From NCBI GenBank assembly GCA_021464415.1, contig CM038467.1, positions 36,301,226 through 36,365,225 on the forward strand: 64,000 nucleotides of DNA, given 5' to 3'. Origin of the DNA: Lonicera japonica (taxonomy: Eukaryota > Streptophyta > Magnoliopsida > Dipsacales > Caprifoliaceae). The stretch's first letter is position 1; each line of letters opens with the position of its first letter. The notes below the pieces were generated by a model, which worked only from the letters and a program-made list of their open reading frames with translations, searched no databases and was not told the origin of the DNA. The translations under genes were made by a program, and so were the position numbers. Below are positions 10,719 to 22,703 of this stretch, piece after piece.

Positions 10719-12385
10719 CTAATCTACTCGGGCGCGTTTGGACACGCTCCCACTATCACCCGAACCCTCCTCCGGAGAAAGGTCGACCACTGGGACGCCC
10801 TGAGTAGGAGGAACCACCGCCGGGGAAGGCCCCGTCGACTGGGCAGGAGCCGTGGGACGGATCACTGAGGATCGAGAACGCCTGGAGGTCCGGCTACTAC
10901 TCCTCCGAGACTCCGTCCGGGCATGAGAAGAAGTCAGAGGGTCCCCCGGCCGTAAAGAGACGTCAATTGCCCTCTGATAGTCACGCATGTAAGCTGGAGG
11001 GTCTCGACCAACGTACTGGAGCAAGTTCCAGTTGTAGAGGTGCTGGGCATGCCAAGCTCTCAGATCCGCCACCCGTACACTCACCCGCTGTGAAAGACAT
11101 AAGATAAGAGAATCAGCACGATCGAGATAAATAAATATAGAGATAAAAGTGTCAAGAAAAGTCAGAGTAGGTACCTCATCACCGGGACGGCCGCCCAAGA
11201 AGTCAAAAGCGTCCTCAGGAAGAGGATACTCAGGAACGTGTGTACCGATGTGAACCAGCACCGACATAAGAAATATCCCGGGGAAGTGCGGAAGGTCTAT
11301 CGGAGGAACGGACGAACCCGCCGGTACAGCAGCAGAAGTGGACCGCCCTCCTCATGGATCGGGAACAGGGGAAGCCGGGAGGAAGAACCGCTGAGACCTG
11401 GAGATCGGGCAGGAGGACCCATAGCAGTCGACGGGAGAGGAGTCAACGTAGCATAGGTACGGACACCCGGAGGATCCACCACAGCTGTCGCCCTCAAGGG
11501 AGGGGTGGTCGCCGCAGCAGGAGGGGTCCGCCTAAACTGCTCATAATCTGCCCCGAGGTCCGCAGGCTCCCAGGACCGCTCGGAAAATCCGGCTCTCCCC
11601 TCAGCAACCTCAGCAGCATCAAAAAGGACCTCCGGAGACACAGAAGGGCGGTAGGGAACTCGAAGCCCTCAGCAGGCTGCTCCTCTTTAGGTGTCGTCTG
11701 GGGCGGTTGCTCAGGAACCGCCGCTGTCCCACCTCCCTCACCACCCTCGGGTCTATCATCACCACCCTCGGGCCCACCATCACCTCCCTCAGCAGCAGCA
11801 GGGACACCTCTCTCACCCTCGGGGTCCTCGTCCTCGGAATCCAAATGATGTCCCTCTGATCAGGGACAGGTGGCAGATGACCGGAATCGCCCTAGCTAAA
11901 TGAGTCTGTCCCGTATGTAATGAGGATCACCTCCCAATGCCCGGTATCTCTCATAGAAGACCCGTCCCCGAGTCCCTTCGGCTCCCGCATCAGATAACGA
12001 GTAGCAAAAACAGCGTAGTCTCCCTCCTCGGTGAACGTCTGAAAGCCGAGTCCGTCGACCAAGGCCTGCACCGTCACCAGATCAATCTCGCCGTCCGTCT
12101 CATCAGAACAGGGGGAAAAAAAAACCAAGGGGTTTGTGTCATCATTTGACCCTCTCGCCTAAATAGAAGTGAAGGCCGTACTCATCCCGATAAGCCGCCT
12201 GGTCCTCGAGGCGGTCAGAGCACGGCTATAACCCAAAATGGAGACCCAGATCGCCCCAAGGGGCCCACTCAATCTGAAAAGAGAACAACATTTTATTTCA
12301 GTAAATTATATATTCTATCTGACTATTAAAAAACAAGAATGCTAAAATATCTACCTGCTCCTCCTGCAGGTCGTGGACAGCAGCA
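10719..12385 (-). pseudogene. Antisense plant-mobile-domain (PMD) gene, 3' exons, copy A
   Basis: These are the last exons of the gene seen whole in copy B. The final exon (10719-11087) ends in SKRARVD and a stop. It is joined through an 87-bp intron with GT and AG borders (11088-11174) to a long exon (11175 to about 12273), and part of the preceding exon (12355-12385) is cut by the gap. The conserved segment reads LVDGLGFQTF, followed by an acidic and Pro/Ser-rich tail. Compared with B the long exon carries small indels (for example one missing base near 11655), so the frame is broken. Domain identity comes from the upstream exons of copy B. Confidence 0.75.
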
Positions 12386-12485
12386 NNNNNNNNNNNNNNN
12401 NNNNNNNNNNNNNNNNNNNNNNNNNNNNNNNNNNNNNNNNNNNNNNNNNNNNNNNNNNNNNNNNNNNNNNNNNNNNNNNNNNNNN
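12386..12485. other. Assembly gap, 100 Ns
   Basis: Exactly 100 Ns, which usually marks a gap of unknown size. Left of it is Tat copy A inside the PMD gene; right of it is unrelated AT-rich DNA. The rest of copy A (PMD 5' exons, minisatellite, 3' UTR, 3' LTR) is missing. Confidence 0.97.
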
Positions 12486-13111
12486 GTTAGACGCCGGTTT
12501 TATAAATTTATTTGTAGGAATTACTTATATATTATGATTTGAATTGCAAATAAATTAGAATTTACTCCATGCCGATGGTCTTAAAAAAAATGTTAATGGT
12601 TTATATTTAAATCTTCAATTAATAAGTTAAAGTGCAAATTTGAAATATTTTAATTAATACGTTTAAGGTTCATTAATATTATTAAAGGGGTGTTTGATTT
12701 TCCCATGAATGAATAATGGAGTGTTTTAAGTATTTAGAGCTACATGATGATTTTTTTTTCTAAATGATTTAAGAGGTTAACAGCTAGATTTTAAAAAAAT
12801 TAAGCATTCAGAACTCTAAATCCCGCTGCTTAATGCTCAGCTTAAAGCATTTCTCTTTTTTACCCTTTTATTTTAATCAAATTACACAAACTATTTAGAT
12901 TTCCAACGTTAAGCATATTTCAAAATATTCTATTTAAATGTTTTTGCATACCTATGTGCTCAATATCAAATTGTCATCTTCTATTTTTCAAAAATACCAA
13001 TATTGTAGCGTGTCATTTTCTACCACATTTTGCATTCTCATTTTCTTTTGCACCCTGAACAAAAAGGAGTGTTAAAGCAGTAGTATTATTTTTATATGAA
13101 AAAGATAACAT

Positions 13112-13222
13112 GTGCTCCAAGGGATCCTTGACAAATTAACAAGGACCTACGGAGTCTCGTGAAAAATGATAACTTGTACTCTAGGGATCCTTGACAAATT
13201 AACGAGACCTACGGAGTCTCGT
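13112..13222 (+). repeat. 63-bp tandem duplication
   Basis: GGGATCCTTGACAAATTAAC occurs at 13121 and again at 13184. The flanking GACCTACGGAGTCTCGTG is also repeated, with a few changes and short indels. Confidence 0.8.
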
Positions 13223-14098
13223 GGTACTATGAATGTTTTTTTCGCTGAAATTCTTTCGAAGGACAAACAAATAATTCTACTATTTACTTTATCATTATTT
13301 TTGCACCATTGATTTCTCCTCTCTCCACTACTCAACTTCATCAGTGTTCTAAAAATCGGGTTAGGCAACCGACTAATTTGGGCATAAACGTTAGGCCTAG
13401 GTCGACAGTAAGATTAAGCCATAATCGTTTGAGTTAATTGACCAGCTAAAAAATTAGAACAACTAAAACTAGGGATTTATCAGTCTAGGCGGCCAATCAA
13501 GTCAAAATAAAATCAGGATTAGTTAATTTAGCTAGCACCTAAGTCGGGAAAAAAAAATTCCAATGTCCATCTCTTTCTCTCCATGCTCATTCCCACGCTC
13601 CAAGCTTGATAATCTCTGTTTATCGAATACTGAACTCTCATTGAACGTATAAGTATATTAATATACGTTACTCTTTTTGAACAAATTTGGTTGGTTGGAG
13701 GTAGGAGAATTAATGTCATTTTTATAAGTATTATATACATATATATATATATTGAATTTTATTATTATATTATTAGTATTATGTAAAAAAAATATCATAA
13801 AAAATTATTTATCGAGTTAATACTCTTTTAATCTTTAGTCACTTCAGTGACTTATTTTATAGGCGGTACACAATCAACACTATTAATTATATTATAATGC
13901 ATTGGTTTACTTAGCTAAAACATTAATACCAATTAAAAGTAGGAGTTGTGTTGCTTTGTATATAGTATTAGATTATTTTAATTGAGAGTACCTGTTCATT
14001 CTAGATATATATAGAGATTGAATGGAGTTAAGTTTAAAGTAGAGAAATTTGATATGAAAATTTTGTCATTTGTTTGCTTTTTTCTTTAAATTTTTAAA

Positions 14099-14238
14099 TT
14101 TATCATAATACATCTTTAAATTTAGCTTCCATCAATATCTCAATTTTAACAAATTGATCCATTGGATATTGAATTTTTAAAAATATATATCGAATTATTA
14201 GTGTCCTCCTAAAATCAGAACCCAAAACATCATGAGAA
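14099..14238 (+). repeat. Diverged repeat, first copy (second at about 17690-17830)
   Basis: About 140 bp here (shared words such as AAATTGATCCATTG and AAAATATATATCG) are found again in the same orientation near 17690-17830. Divergence is considerable. The pair may mark a decayed element or an old segmental duplication. Confidence 0.5.
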
Positions 14239-14926
14239 GAAGTGGTTAACGGTCATTCAATTTTTTTTAAAGACATTAACTTTTAAGAAGGTATGACACA
14301 TTAACCTTTAAGAATGTATGACTCAAACGATCATGCAAATATGCTTAACAAAGTATATAATAAAAGGTGCGGGTGGCATTTGTGACAGGATAAGAGTATC
14401 TTCAATGAAATAACTAAAATTGAATAATCAAAAGAATTTTTGATTATCCATTTAGCAAGTTGTTAAAGTTAACAATGTAGCCATTCCCAATGGCAATTTT
14501 TTCTCAATAACCAAATTTATGGGATCCATTATTGATTGGCCAAAATTTAATTAATTTTAATTTTGTTTCAAAAAAGGAGAGAAAGATGATTTAAATTTGA
14601 AAAGATTATCTTTTACACAATATAATTGTTGAAGTAACACGACTTGAACCTACCTAACACAAAATTAGAGGGCTACGGTTGAACTTAAACATGTTCGTGT
14701 CAAAATTGGGTTGACCCATTTAACTTGATTAATAAATGGGTTGGGTTAGGGTCAACCCATGTAACATGAAAATAACCCGTATAATAGGTTTAACTTAAAC
14801 CTGTCAACTCAGGTAACACAAACTCATATAACTAGTGTAACAACCCATATTTAAAAAGTTATAATAGTAAAAAAAAAAAAAAAAAAAAGAATACACTTGC
14901 TTTTCGTTATGTACAAGTTAACCTCA

Positions 14927-16626
14927 TGATAAACGCTTAATATTGTCATTCATACGCTCATTTTTGAGTTGTTTGACGCGTTTATTTATCTAAAACTACT
15001 CGGTTTGCCAACGTATTTCGCGATTAGTCTCGTAGCACTTTTGTATTTAACAATGCTTGGAAAGGCACATTTTTGTGTTTATTTTGGTGTCTCTAATAGA
15101 TTTCAAGAAATATTGTATTTCATACAATGGTGGAATTTTTCATAGGACAAAAAGAATCAAAGAGAGTGGAAGTCTCCATGTCCATGTGATTAAAGAAAGA
15201 AAGTGAAATTTTCTATGTGATTAAAGAGTATCCAAGTTGGTGGATTTATCCACCAAAAATAAAATAAGCGTTGTTTATTTTTTAACATCCAACCTCACAA
15301 CTCTCCTATTTATAGTCTTCATTGTTACTTTGGAGAGGAGACTTTTATTACTTTTCATTTCTCAATTTATAGAGAGCTTGTAAATAGTTTTTTTTTTCTA
15401 GAGAAAGAAATAGAGTTCACTTTTATAATTCTTGTCTCTACATTTATTATGGAGTAATTTCTTTGCTAAGGCTAAAAGATGAAATTTGCAATGCATTAAT
15501 TATGTAAGTTTAGTTCTCATTCCATTGTTAGTATTGTTAAATACTTTTTGAATCCTTTATCTTCTCCATTTTTTCAACCATTCATAAGCTAGTAAGATAA
15601 TTTTCATACGATGATTTGACTTTGTATGCTTTGTATACATAGATCTCAAGAATTAATGAGAAAATGATACACTTGTGTATTTCTTACTAGCCTATGTTCA
15701 TTCTTTCTTTGAATAAGATACTTTTCATTGCCAAGCATGATTAGTCTTTGAATATTCATAGAAACACCATAAATTTGAGATTTTAATCTTTACATACTTT
15801 AATGATATGTTGAGTGCTTTCTACACTTTATGTGATTTTAAGACTCATCATCTTCTTAGTTAAAGTGTTGCCAAAGAAGATCTTTTAAATTTATGTCATA
15901 AACAACTTCATTAATCATTTTAAGAATTCAATTTGTATTTATCAAATAAGTCTATATAGGACGGTTTGACCTCCACCTAGACCTCCCAATCTTAGACAAA
16001 TGAAATGTTATGATTTATCGAGCTAAACTCCTTGTAGTTGGCCATTTTCATAATCAAGTCATTTGCCTAGGGGAAACTAACAATGAGCTCTTAAATGCCT
16101 AGTTTAAATTTATGCCTTTTCTTTATGTGTATTTTAAGTTTGAATCTTGGTTGATATTATATGGAAATGGGTTGCACTTGCTTCACACCCTTTGTCACAA
16201 GATAAAAATGAGAGATACACTTGTGTTGATATTTTCTTACACCCTTTCTTTATATGGCATTTATTTGAGAATGTGTTGCTTTTACTTCACACCCTTTTGC
16301 TTAGAAATGGGTAAAATATTCAACACTTAGGAATTGCATTGAGAACTTTGAATGAGGTTGATTTTACTTAACTTTGCAAAACAAATGAATTCTATAATGC
16401 CTTAGCCTTTTCTCATCTATTGTTACATCATTTTAATTTTTATTGCAAGACTTTAAAATCAACCATTAAAATCAACCAATTAAATTCTCTTAACAAAACC
16501 TTGGACTCGTTATCACCACATCGTCTTTCCGACTATCTTTGTGGTTCGACACTTGGATTTACCAAGTATTATAACTTGACAACCTGCACTTGGGTACCTA
16601 AGCACGAAAGTATTTTCGGCGCGTCA
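14927..16626 (+). mobile_element. Solo LTR of the Athila-like family
   Basis: The 1700-bp sequence begins TGATAAACGCTTAATATTG and ends TTTTCGGCGCGTCA, the same termini as the other Athila LTRs here. The flanks are CCTCA at 14922-14926 and CCTCA at 16627-16631, a perfect 5-bp target duplication. No primer site or internal sequence follows. Confidence 0.93.
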
Positions 16627-17079
16627 CCTCACATTATGATGCATTATACTTTCTTGCTGCCTTCACTAGGACAAAGCAAGTGCAAGTCTAAACCTTAATT
16701 TATTATTTGATTATATCTAATTAACTATGTTTAATTTGGTGGTTAAAATTTTTTTGAACCATTTTTTATATTTTATTGAGAAAGTTACGTGTGTCAACCG
16801 TGTAACACATTAAATAAGCAGGTCGGGTTAGGGTTGAAAATTCTGACATGACTAATTAATCGTGTTGGGTTAATATTGACCTCTTTAATGATGTCAATTC
16901 ATCTAACATAGCATGATTTCATCCTGATAAAAGGTATAATTATATGGACACTATAAAATATATATATATATATATATATATAAATATATATATAATAAGA
17001 GAGGAAGAAGGTATAATTGTCATACAAATACCACTAGAGGAATATATATCAATTAACAACTGATCATGCCCGGGTATCC

Positions 17080-17358
17080 ATGTATAGTAAAAAGGGCGGA
17101 GCTAAATACAAATTTCTTTATTTGGTTTTACTCTATTGGCACATATTTGTTGTATATGCACTGAGCCAATATATTATTTTCGATACCCAATACAAGTTCA
17201 GCCATATGCAGCGACAAAGATTCCTAAATCCATCCCGGGCCTTTTCTTCTACCAGGTACTATGAAATGGGGGAGTTTCCTTCGCGTGCCTATCGTACGTC
17301 TCAACTTGGCTTCGTCGCGAATGCCAATTTATCTGTTGAATATGCACAAGGGAGATGA
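17080..17358 (+). other. Isolated 92-codon open frame of unknown nature
   Basis: This frame sits in AT-rich DNA, but its second half is less AT-rich and looks coding-like (ARG/SER/TYR-rich after residue 45). I do not recognise any domain. It may be a gene fragment carried by an old element, or chance. Confidence 0.2.
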
Positions 17359-19939
17359 ACCAACAAAAGAAGTGTGTATGTAGCAGCACCACATATTTTA
17401 TGAATTATATAGATTAATTGAACACCACATATTGGGTGTAATGAGTATACATATACATTTATTCTATATTTTCAAAGCAAACCTTATTTTAATCTTATTA
17501 AGTTGTGTCAACTTCATAACTATCTATTTTACCCTTACAATTTGTTTTTCTTAACATACTTGATAGTTATGAGAATCAAACTCTCACCTTGAAGAAGGAC
17601 TAGTAATAGTTAACCACTCAATCCATTTTCATGAATTATATTTATCGAATGCATAATACATCTGTAAATTTTTCTTCAAAATTTTAAGTTCATCATAATG
17701 CATATGTAAATCTAGCTTCCACCAACATCACTGTTTTAATAAATTGATCCATTGTATATTAATTTTTAAAAAATATATATCGGATTATAATTTCCTTCTC
17801 CTAAAATGGCAATCAAAACATCATAAGAAAACCCTAATTATGATGTAACCAATATAATTAATTTTTTACCATGGGATAATTTGGTACATAAATTATGTTT
17901 CAAAATTTAGACAAAAAAATTTCAAAAAAGAAATGTAACATTAATTTGAGATGCTAAAAAAGATAATAGAATTATTAATTTGAAATAGAAGAAGCAATTT
18001 TTATCATATAATTGTTTTTGAATTTTATTACCACGTAGTACTTATTATTTATTAGGTAGCATTGTAATTACTGTTGTTTTATATGGTGCATTTTTAAAAA
18101 TAGAAACATACAAAAACAAGTTCTTTTTATTATAAGAGCGAGTGGGCTATCTTGATTCATAAAGGCGCTCAGTCTATCTAGTATACTGTTAGTTTAAGTC
18201 TCACCTAAAGTTGGAAGGATGGATTTTATTTTATTTTTTGTAATTATAGTAAATATATATATATATATTGGATAATGACTAATTTAACATCGTGGTTTTG
18301 CCCTTTATAATAGAGAGAATTGTCATGATATCTCCTATGCAAACACGAGTTTTCCATACATACGAAACATTATAAACCCATGTACAAGCCGGCGATATGA
18401 TAGAACTTTCAACTATTTTGTTGTTTATTATTTTTTTCACTTTTAACTTTAAACTACATATATTAGAATATGACACACACAATACACGTGCACAAAAATC
18501 TAGCCCATATTAATTACTGTGGACGTAATTAACTAAAACAAATCTTTGTAATTTATTATATATAAGAAACAAGTGCAGGATTTTGGTATGCATATTAAAT
18601 TACTAAAATAATGTTTTAGGGAAAAAGTAAACTTGACCAATAATTCAATTCCATGAACTTAGGTACAATGCATGCATGTATAACCTATCACTTGCTTTTT
18701 AAATGTTTTAAAAATCTACACTATATGACATTGCACACATGATTATGAGTCTAGTATAACTATTAACTAAAACATATGGAAGTTATTTAATTAATCCCTA
18801 ATGAAAAATTGAGAATTTTTAATTGTGAAGCAAATAATAAAAAATAGCAAAAAAAATAATATTATATAGTAAGTCGTTATAAATATTTTAAATAATAACA
18901 GGAATAGTGAAGCAATTTATAAATAAATATAATAATAAAAATGCCAGTATTAAAAAGAAATGGAAAAAAAGTAGATGATTTATATGGATATATATATATA
19001 TATATATATATAACCATATATTAGGAAAATTAAAAAAAATATATCATGTTTGAATTAATGAGTATAATTTCTTTGATTTACGTAAGAGACTACTTGTGTC
19101 AGTTGTGTGTATATTAATTGAAGGTTTTTGGTTCGGAATAAGCAAACCACTAAAACCATGCATGCACACTCTTGAAGGTTCACTTATTTTCCTAATTTAG
19201 TTTTTTATTAGGTGTTACAAAATTTAGATCACATTTTTGTTTCTGAAAAATTTCATTTTAGTCTTCAATATGATCCTTTCCCCAACAATTTTCTTTTTCA
19301 TCACAACTAACCCATGCCAATTTTTAAGGTAAAATTAAAAAAAAAAATTCATTAAATTTATTGAGATCTCCAAAAAAAAATAAAATCATGTTTTGGGTCT
19401 TTTAAGATATAAAGTAATAGAACCTCTTCCACTTCTCAAAAGAGCAAACTAAAGGCCAAATATTTACATCTATTTATTAGATGGCGAAGACAAGATTCGA
19501 CATTAATTTAGAATAAAGTAAAAATATCTTCATTTAAGGATCATACTAAATCACTCTAAACAGCTGAAGTATTACAATGTAGTTCATTTTATAACATTAC
19601 CCATAGCTACAAATTTATGAGAGTACAAAATAAGGTGGGCAATGTATAGAAATTTTTCCGATAAAGTATAGGGTCATAACTATAAATTATTAAATAATAA
19701 TTTATTTTTTTATAAATATAGATACATTTAAAAATAAAAAAAAAGTAGTCATAGTACATGTGCATTGCACGTGACTGTTTGACGACTAATAAATACGTAA
19801 AAAAAAAATTAATAGTAATTACATAATACTTAAGAGACAATTATATATACAAATTAAACTTTCAAACTTAAATTTAGAAAACAATTTTCAACAAATATTA
19901 TAATTTGAAGATAAACATAGGTACATAATAAAAATCAAA

Positions 19940-20070
19940 AATCCTTTCCATAGGCAACCATGAACCACAAGCCCTTTGCCGCTTTCTGCAGGCAATCATG
20001 AATTAATCGCAAGTCCTTTCCATAGGCAATCACGATCACAAGCTCTTTCCATAGGCAATCATTCTGCCAA
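19940..20070 (+). repeat. Degenerate short tandem repeat (CCATAGGCAA words)
   Basis: The CCATAGGCAA/GCAGGCAATC core recurs near 19948, 19987, 20020 and 20049 with spacings of 29-39 bp. The units are imperfect. Confidence 0.45.
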
Positions 20071-20350
20071 GTCATTAAAAGCCCTTGCTACACTCAATCA
20101 CGAATTCACAACACAACATCAGCAATACATTATTCATCCTAATATAGGTTACAACCATCCTCAACAAGTCCTTTTCACATGCAATTCACGTGTCCTCCCA
20201 TATACCCATGATGTGTAACCCTAGTAATGTTCCAACTATACAGCTAAGCAACACCAGCAATAAGGTTACCGAAACTGATCATCCAAATCAAGGTTACAAT
20301 AACCATAATTAACAGGCCGGGCAATGATCACAGCAATAGCAACTGGCAAT

Positions 20351-20677
20351 GAAAAGTATCATTCAAAGAAAGAATGAACATAGGCTAGTAAGAAATACTA
20401 GCTTATAAATGGTTGAAAAAAATGGAGAAGATGAAGGATTCAAAAAGTATTTAACAATATTAACAATGGAATGATAATTGAACTTACATAATTAATGCAT
20501 TACAAATTTCATCTTTTAGCCTTAGCAAAGAAATTTACTCCATAATAAATGTAGACACAAGAATTATAAAAGTGAACTACATTTCTCTCTCTAAGAAAAA
20601 CTATTACAAGCTCTCTATAAATTGATAAATGAGAAGTAATAAAAGGACCCCAATCCAAAATAACAATAAAGACTATA
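20351..20677 (-). mobile_element. Left half of an older minus-strand Athila LTR
   Basis: This is reverse-complement Athila LTR sequence, truncated on its left. It stops at AAGACTATA, where element D starts. The continuation (AATAGGAGTGTTGTGTTGG) is found at 57525. The undisturbed sequence, with ACTATAAATAGGAG uninterrupted, can be read in the C1 LTR near 23976, so the two halves were once contiguous. Confidence 0.85.
20673..20677. repeat. Target-site duplication of element D, left copy
   Basis: CTATA here and CTATA at 57520-57524 flank element D. The host LTR has a single CTATA at this point. Confidence 0.8.
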
Positions 20678-22441
20678 TGATAAATGCTTAATATTGTCAT
20701 TCATATGCTCATTTTCGGAGTTGTTTGACGCGTTTATTTCTCTAAAACTACTCGGGTTGCCAACTTATTTCACGATTAGTCTCGCAGCACTTTTGTATTT
20801 AACAATGCTTGGAGAGGCACATTTTGTGTTTATTTTGGTGTCTTTAGATTTCAAGAAATATTGTATTTAATACAATAATAAAATTCTCCATGTGACCAAA
20901 GAGCATCCAAGAAATAAAGTCTCCATGTCCATGCGATTAAAGAGCATCCAAGAAAGAAAGTCTCCATGTTCATGTGATTAAAGAAAGAAAGTGGAATTCT
21001 CCATGTGACCAAAGAGCATCTAAGAAAGTGAAATTCTCCTCCAAAAATAAAAATAAAAAAATAAAAATTAAATAAATAAAAATAAAAAAGCATTGTTTAT
21101 TTTTAAGCATCCAACACATCTCTCATATTTATAGTCTTCATTGTTGTTTTGGAAAGGGTACTTTTATTACTTCTCATTTCTCAATTTATAGAGAGTTTGT
21201 AATAGTTATTTTTCTAGAGAGAGAAATGGAGTTCACTTTGATAATTCTTGTCTCTACATTTATTATGGAGTAAATTTCTTTGCTAAGGCTAAAATATGAA
21301 GTTTGCAATGCATTAATTATGTAAGTTCAATTCTCATTCCATTGTTAGTATTGTTAAATACTTTTTGAATCCTTCATCTTCTCCATTTTTTCAACCATTC
21401 ATAAGCTAGTAAGATAATTTTCATATGATGATTTGACTTTGTATGCCTTGTATACATAGATCTCAAGCATTAATGAGGAGATGATACACTTGTGTATTTC
21501 TTACTAGCCTATGTCCATTCTTTCTTTGAATGAGATACTTTTCATTGCCAAGCATGATTAGTCTTTGATATTCATGGAAACACCAAAAATTTGAGATTTT
21601 AATCTTTTAATACTTTAATGATATGTTGAGTGCTTTCTACACTTTATGTTATTTTGAGACTCATCATCTTGTTATTTAAAGTATTGCTAAAGAGGATCTT
21701 TTAAATTTATGTCATAAACAATTTCATTAATCATTTTAAGGATTCAATTTGTATTTATCAAATAAGTCTATATAGGACGGTTTGACCTCCACCTAGACCT
21801 CCCAATTTTAGACAAATGAAATGTTATGATTTATCGAGCTAAACTCCTTGTAGTTGGCCATTTTTATAATCAAGTCATTTGCCTAGGAGAAACTAACGAT
21901 GAGTTCTTAAATGCCTAGTTTAAATTTATGTCTTTCCTTTTTTTGTATTTTAAGTTTGAATCTTGGTTGATATTATGTGGGAATGGGTTGCACTTGCTTC
22001 ACACCCTTTGTCACAAGATAAAAATGAGAGATACACTTGTGTTGATATTTGCTTACACCCTTTTATATGGCATTTATATGAGAATGGGTTGCTTTTGCTC
22101 CACACCCTTTTGCTTAGAAATGGGTAAAATATTCAACACTTAGGAATTGCATTGAAAACTTTGAATGAGATTTGATTTTACTTAACTTTGCAAAACAAAT
22201 GAATTCTATAATGCCTTAGCCTTTTCTCATATATTATTACATCATTTTAATTTTTATTGCAAGACTTTAAAATCAACAACTAAAATCAACCAATCATATT
22301 CTCTTAAACAAAGCCGTGGACTCGTAATCACCACATCGTCTTTCCGACTATCCTTGTGGTTCGACACTTGGACTTACCAAGTATTATAACTTGACAACCT
22401 GCCCTTGGGTACCTAAGCACGGAAGTATTTTCGGCGCGTCA
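20678..22441 (+). mobile_element. 5' LTR of Athila-like element D
   Basis: The LTR begins TGATAAATGCTTAATATTG and ends TCGGCGCGTCA, and is followed six bases later by an Athila primer site. In its U3 part (20885-21040) the unit around CATGTGATTAAAGAGCATCCAAGAAAG is repeated imperfectly. It shares the 1.7-1.8-kb size of the other family LTRs. Confidence 0.92.
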
Positions 22442-22447
22442 AGTTTT

Positions 22448-22465
22448 TGGCGCCATTGCCGGGGA
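22448..22465 (+). promoter_or_regulatory. Primer binding site of element D (tRNA-Asp type)
   Basis: TGGCGCCATTGCCGGGGA differs by one base from the complement of the 3' end of plant tRNA-Asp(GTC), the usual Athila primer. Confidence 0.88.
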
Positions 22466-22703
22466 TACGGCGAAAGACGGATTACGGGTTTTGTAAAAAA
22501 AAAACAAATAAAAGAAAATAAAAAAAATCACTTTGTAAGTATTCTCTCCCTTTGTAAATTACTTTTCCTACTTATTATTATTTATTTTTTTTAGGTGAAA
22601 AATTTTATTCGAGATCACCTTTTCGGGCTTATGCCCAAACATTTGTACATTGATCTTCGCATAAGTCCACCAAGAGGCCAACCACTACCAAGGCATCCTA
22701 TCC
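22466..22703 (+). other. Leader and start of gag region of element D, cut off
   Basis: The leader runs from the primer site to CCAAGGCATCCTATCC and is then replaced by the C1 LTR. A possible 60-bp intron (donor GTAAGTATT at 22535, acceptor TTTTTTTTAG ending 22594) precedes an open frame containing DHLFGLMPKHLYIDLRISPP, which is also seen before gag in C2. Confidence 0.6.

Larger units (their letters stand above)
1..12385 (+). mobile_element. Tat/Ogre-like Ty3/Gypsy retrotransposon, copy A, partial
   Basis: Position 1 aligns with 39041 in copy B, so the 5' LTR, primer site and first part of the leader lie left of the window. The copy runs through leader, gag, protease, RT, RNase H, second RNase H, integrase and the antisense region, and stops at the N gap inside the third exon of the antisense PMD gene. 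Compared by eye, A and B are about 95% alike. A carries a solo LTR inside RNase H that B lacks. The dual RNase H order and the antisense genes after integrase fit the Tat lineage. Sense coding is broken by several frameshifts and nonsense codons. Confidence 0.92.
12486..14926. other. AT-rich intergenic DNA
   Basis: No open frame with a recognisable domain was found. The region holds a 63-bp tandem duplication, short AT microsatellites (around 13736-13753), poly(A) near 14871-14888, and a stretch at 14690-14830 rich in degenerate GGGTTGACCCATTTAAC-like words that resumes after the solo LTR (about 16800-16900). It is probably decayed transposon DNA. Confidence 0.5.
16632..20350. other. AT-rich intergenic DNA
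   Basis: No supported gene. TA microsatellites lie near 16958-16994, 18255-18270 and 18983-19012. The second copy of the 14099-14238 repeat lies at about 17690-17830. Around 19940-20070 the word CCATAGGCAA and variants recur at 29-39-bp steps as a degenerate tandem repeat. Confidence 0.5.

Noticed and set aside
11354..11848. 164-codon plus-strand frame in the antisense PMD region
   Set aside because: Composition mirrors the Pro/Ser/Glu-rich PMD tail on the other strand; it is a shadow.
15913..16330. Small open frames in Athila LTRs with FKFESWL...GNGLHLLHTLCHKIKMRD
   Set aside because: The frame recurs in most LTR copies because the LTR recurs; it changes length freely and has no domain.
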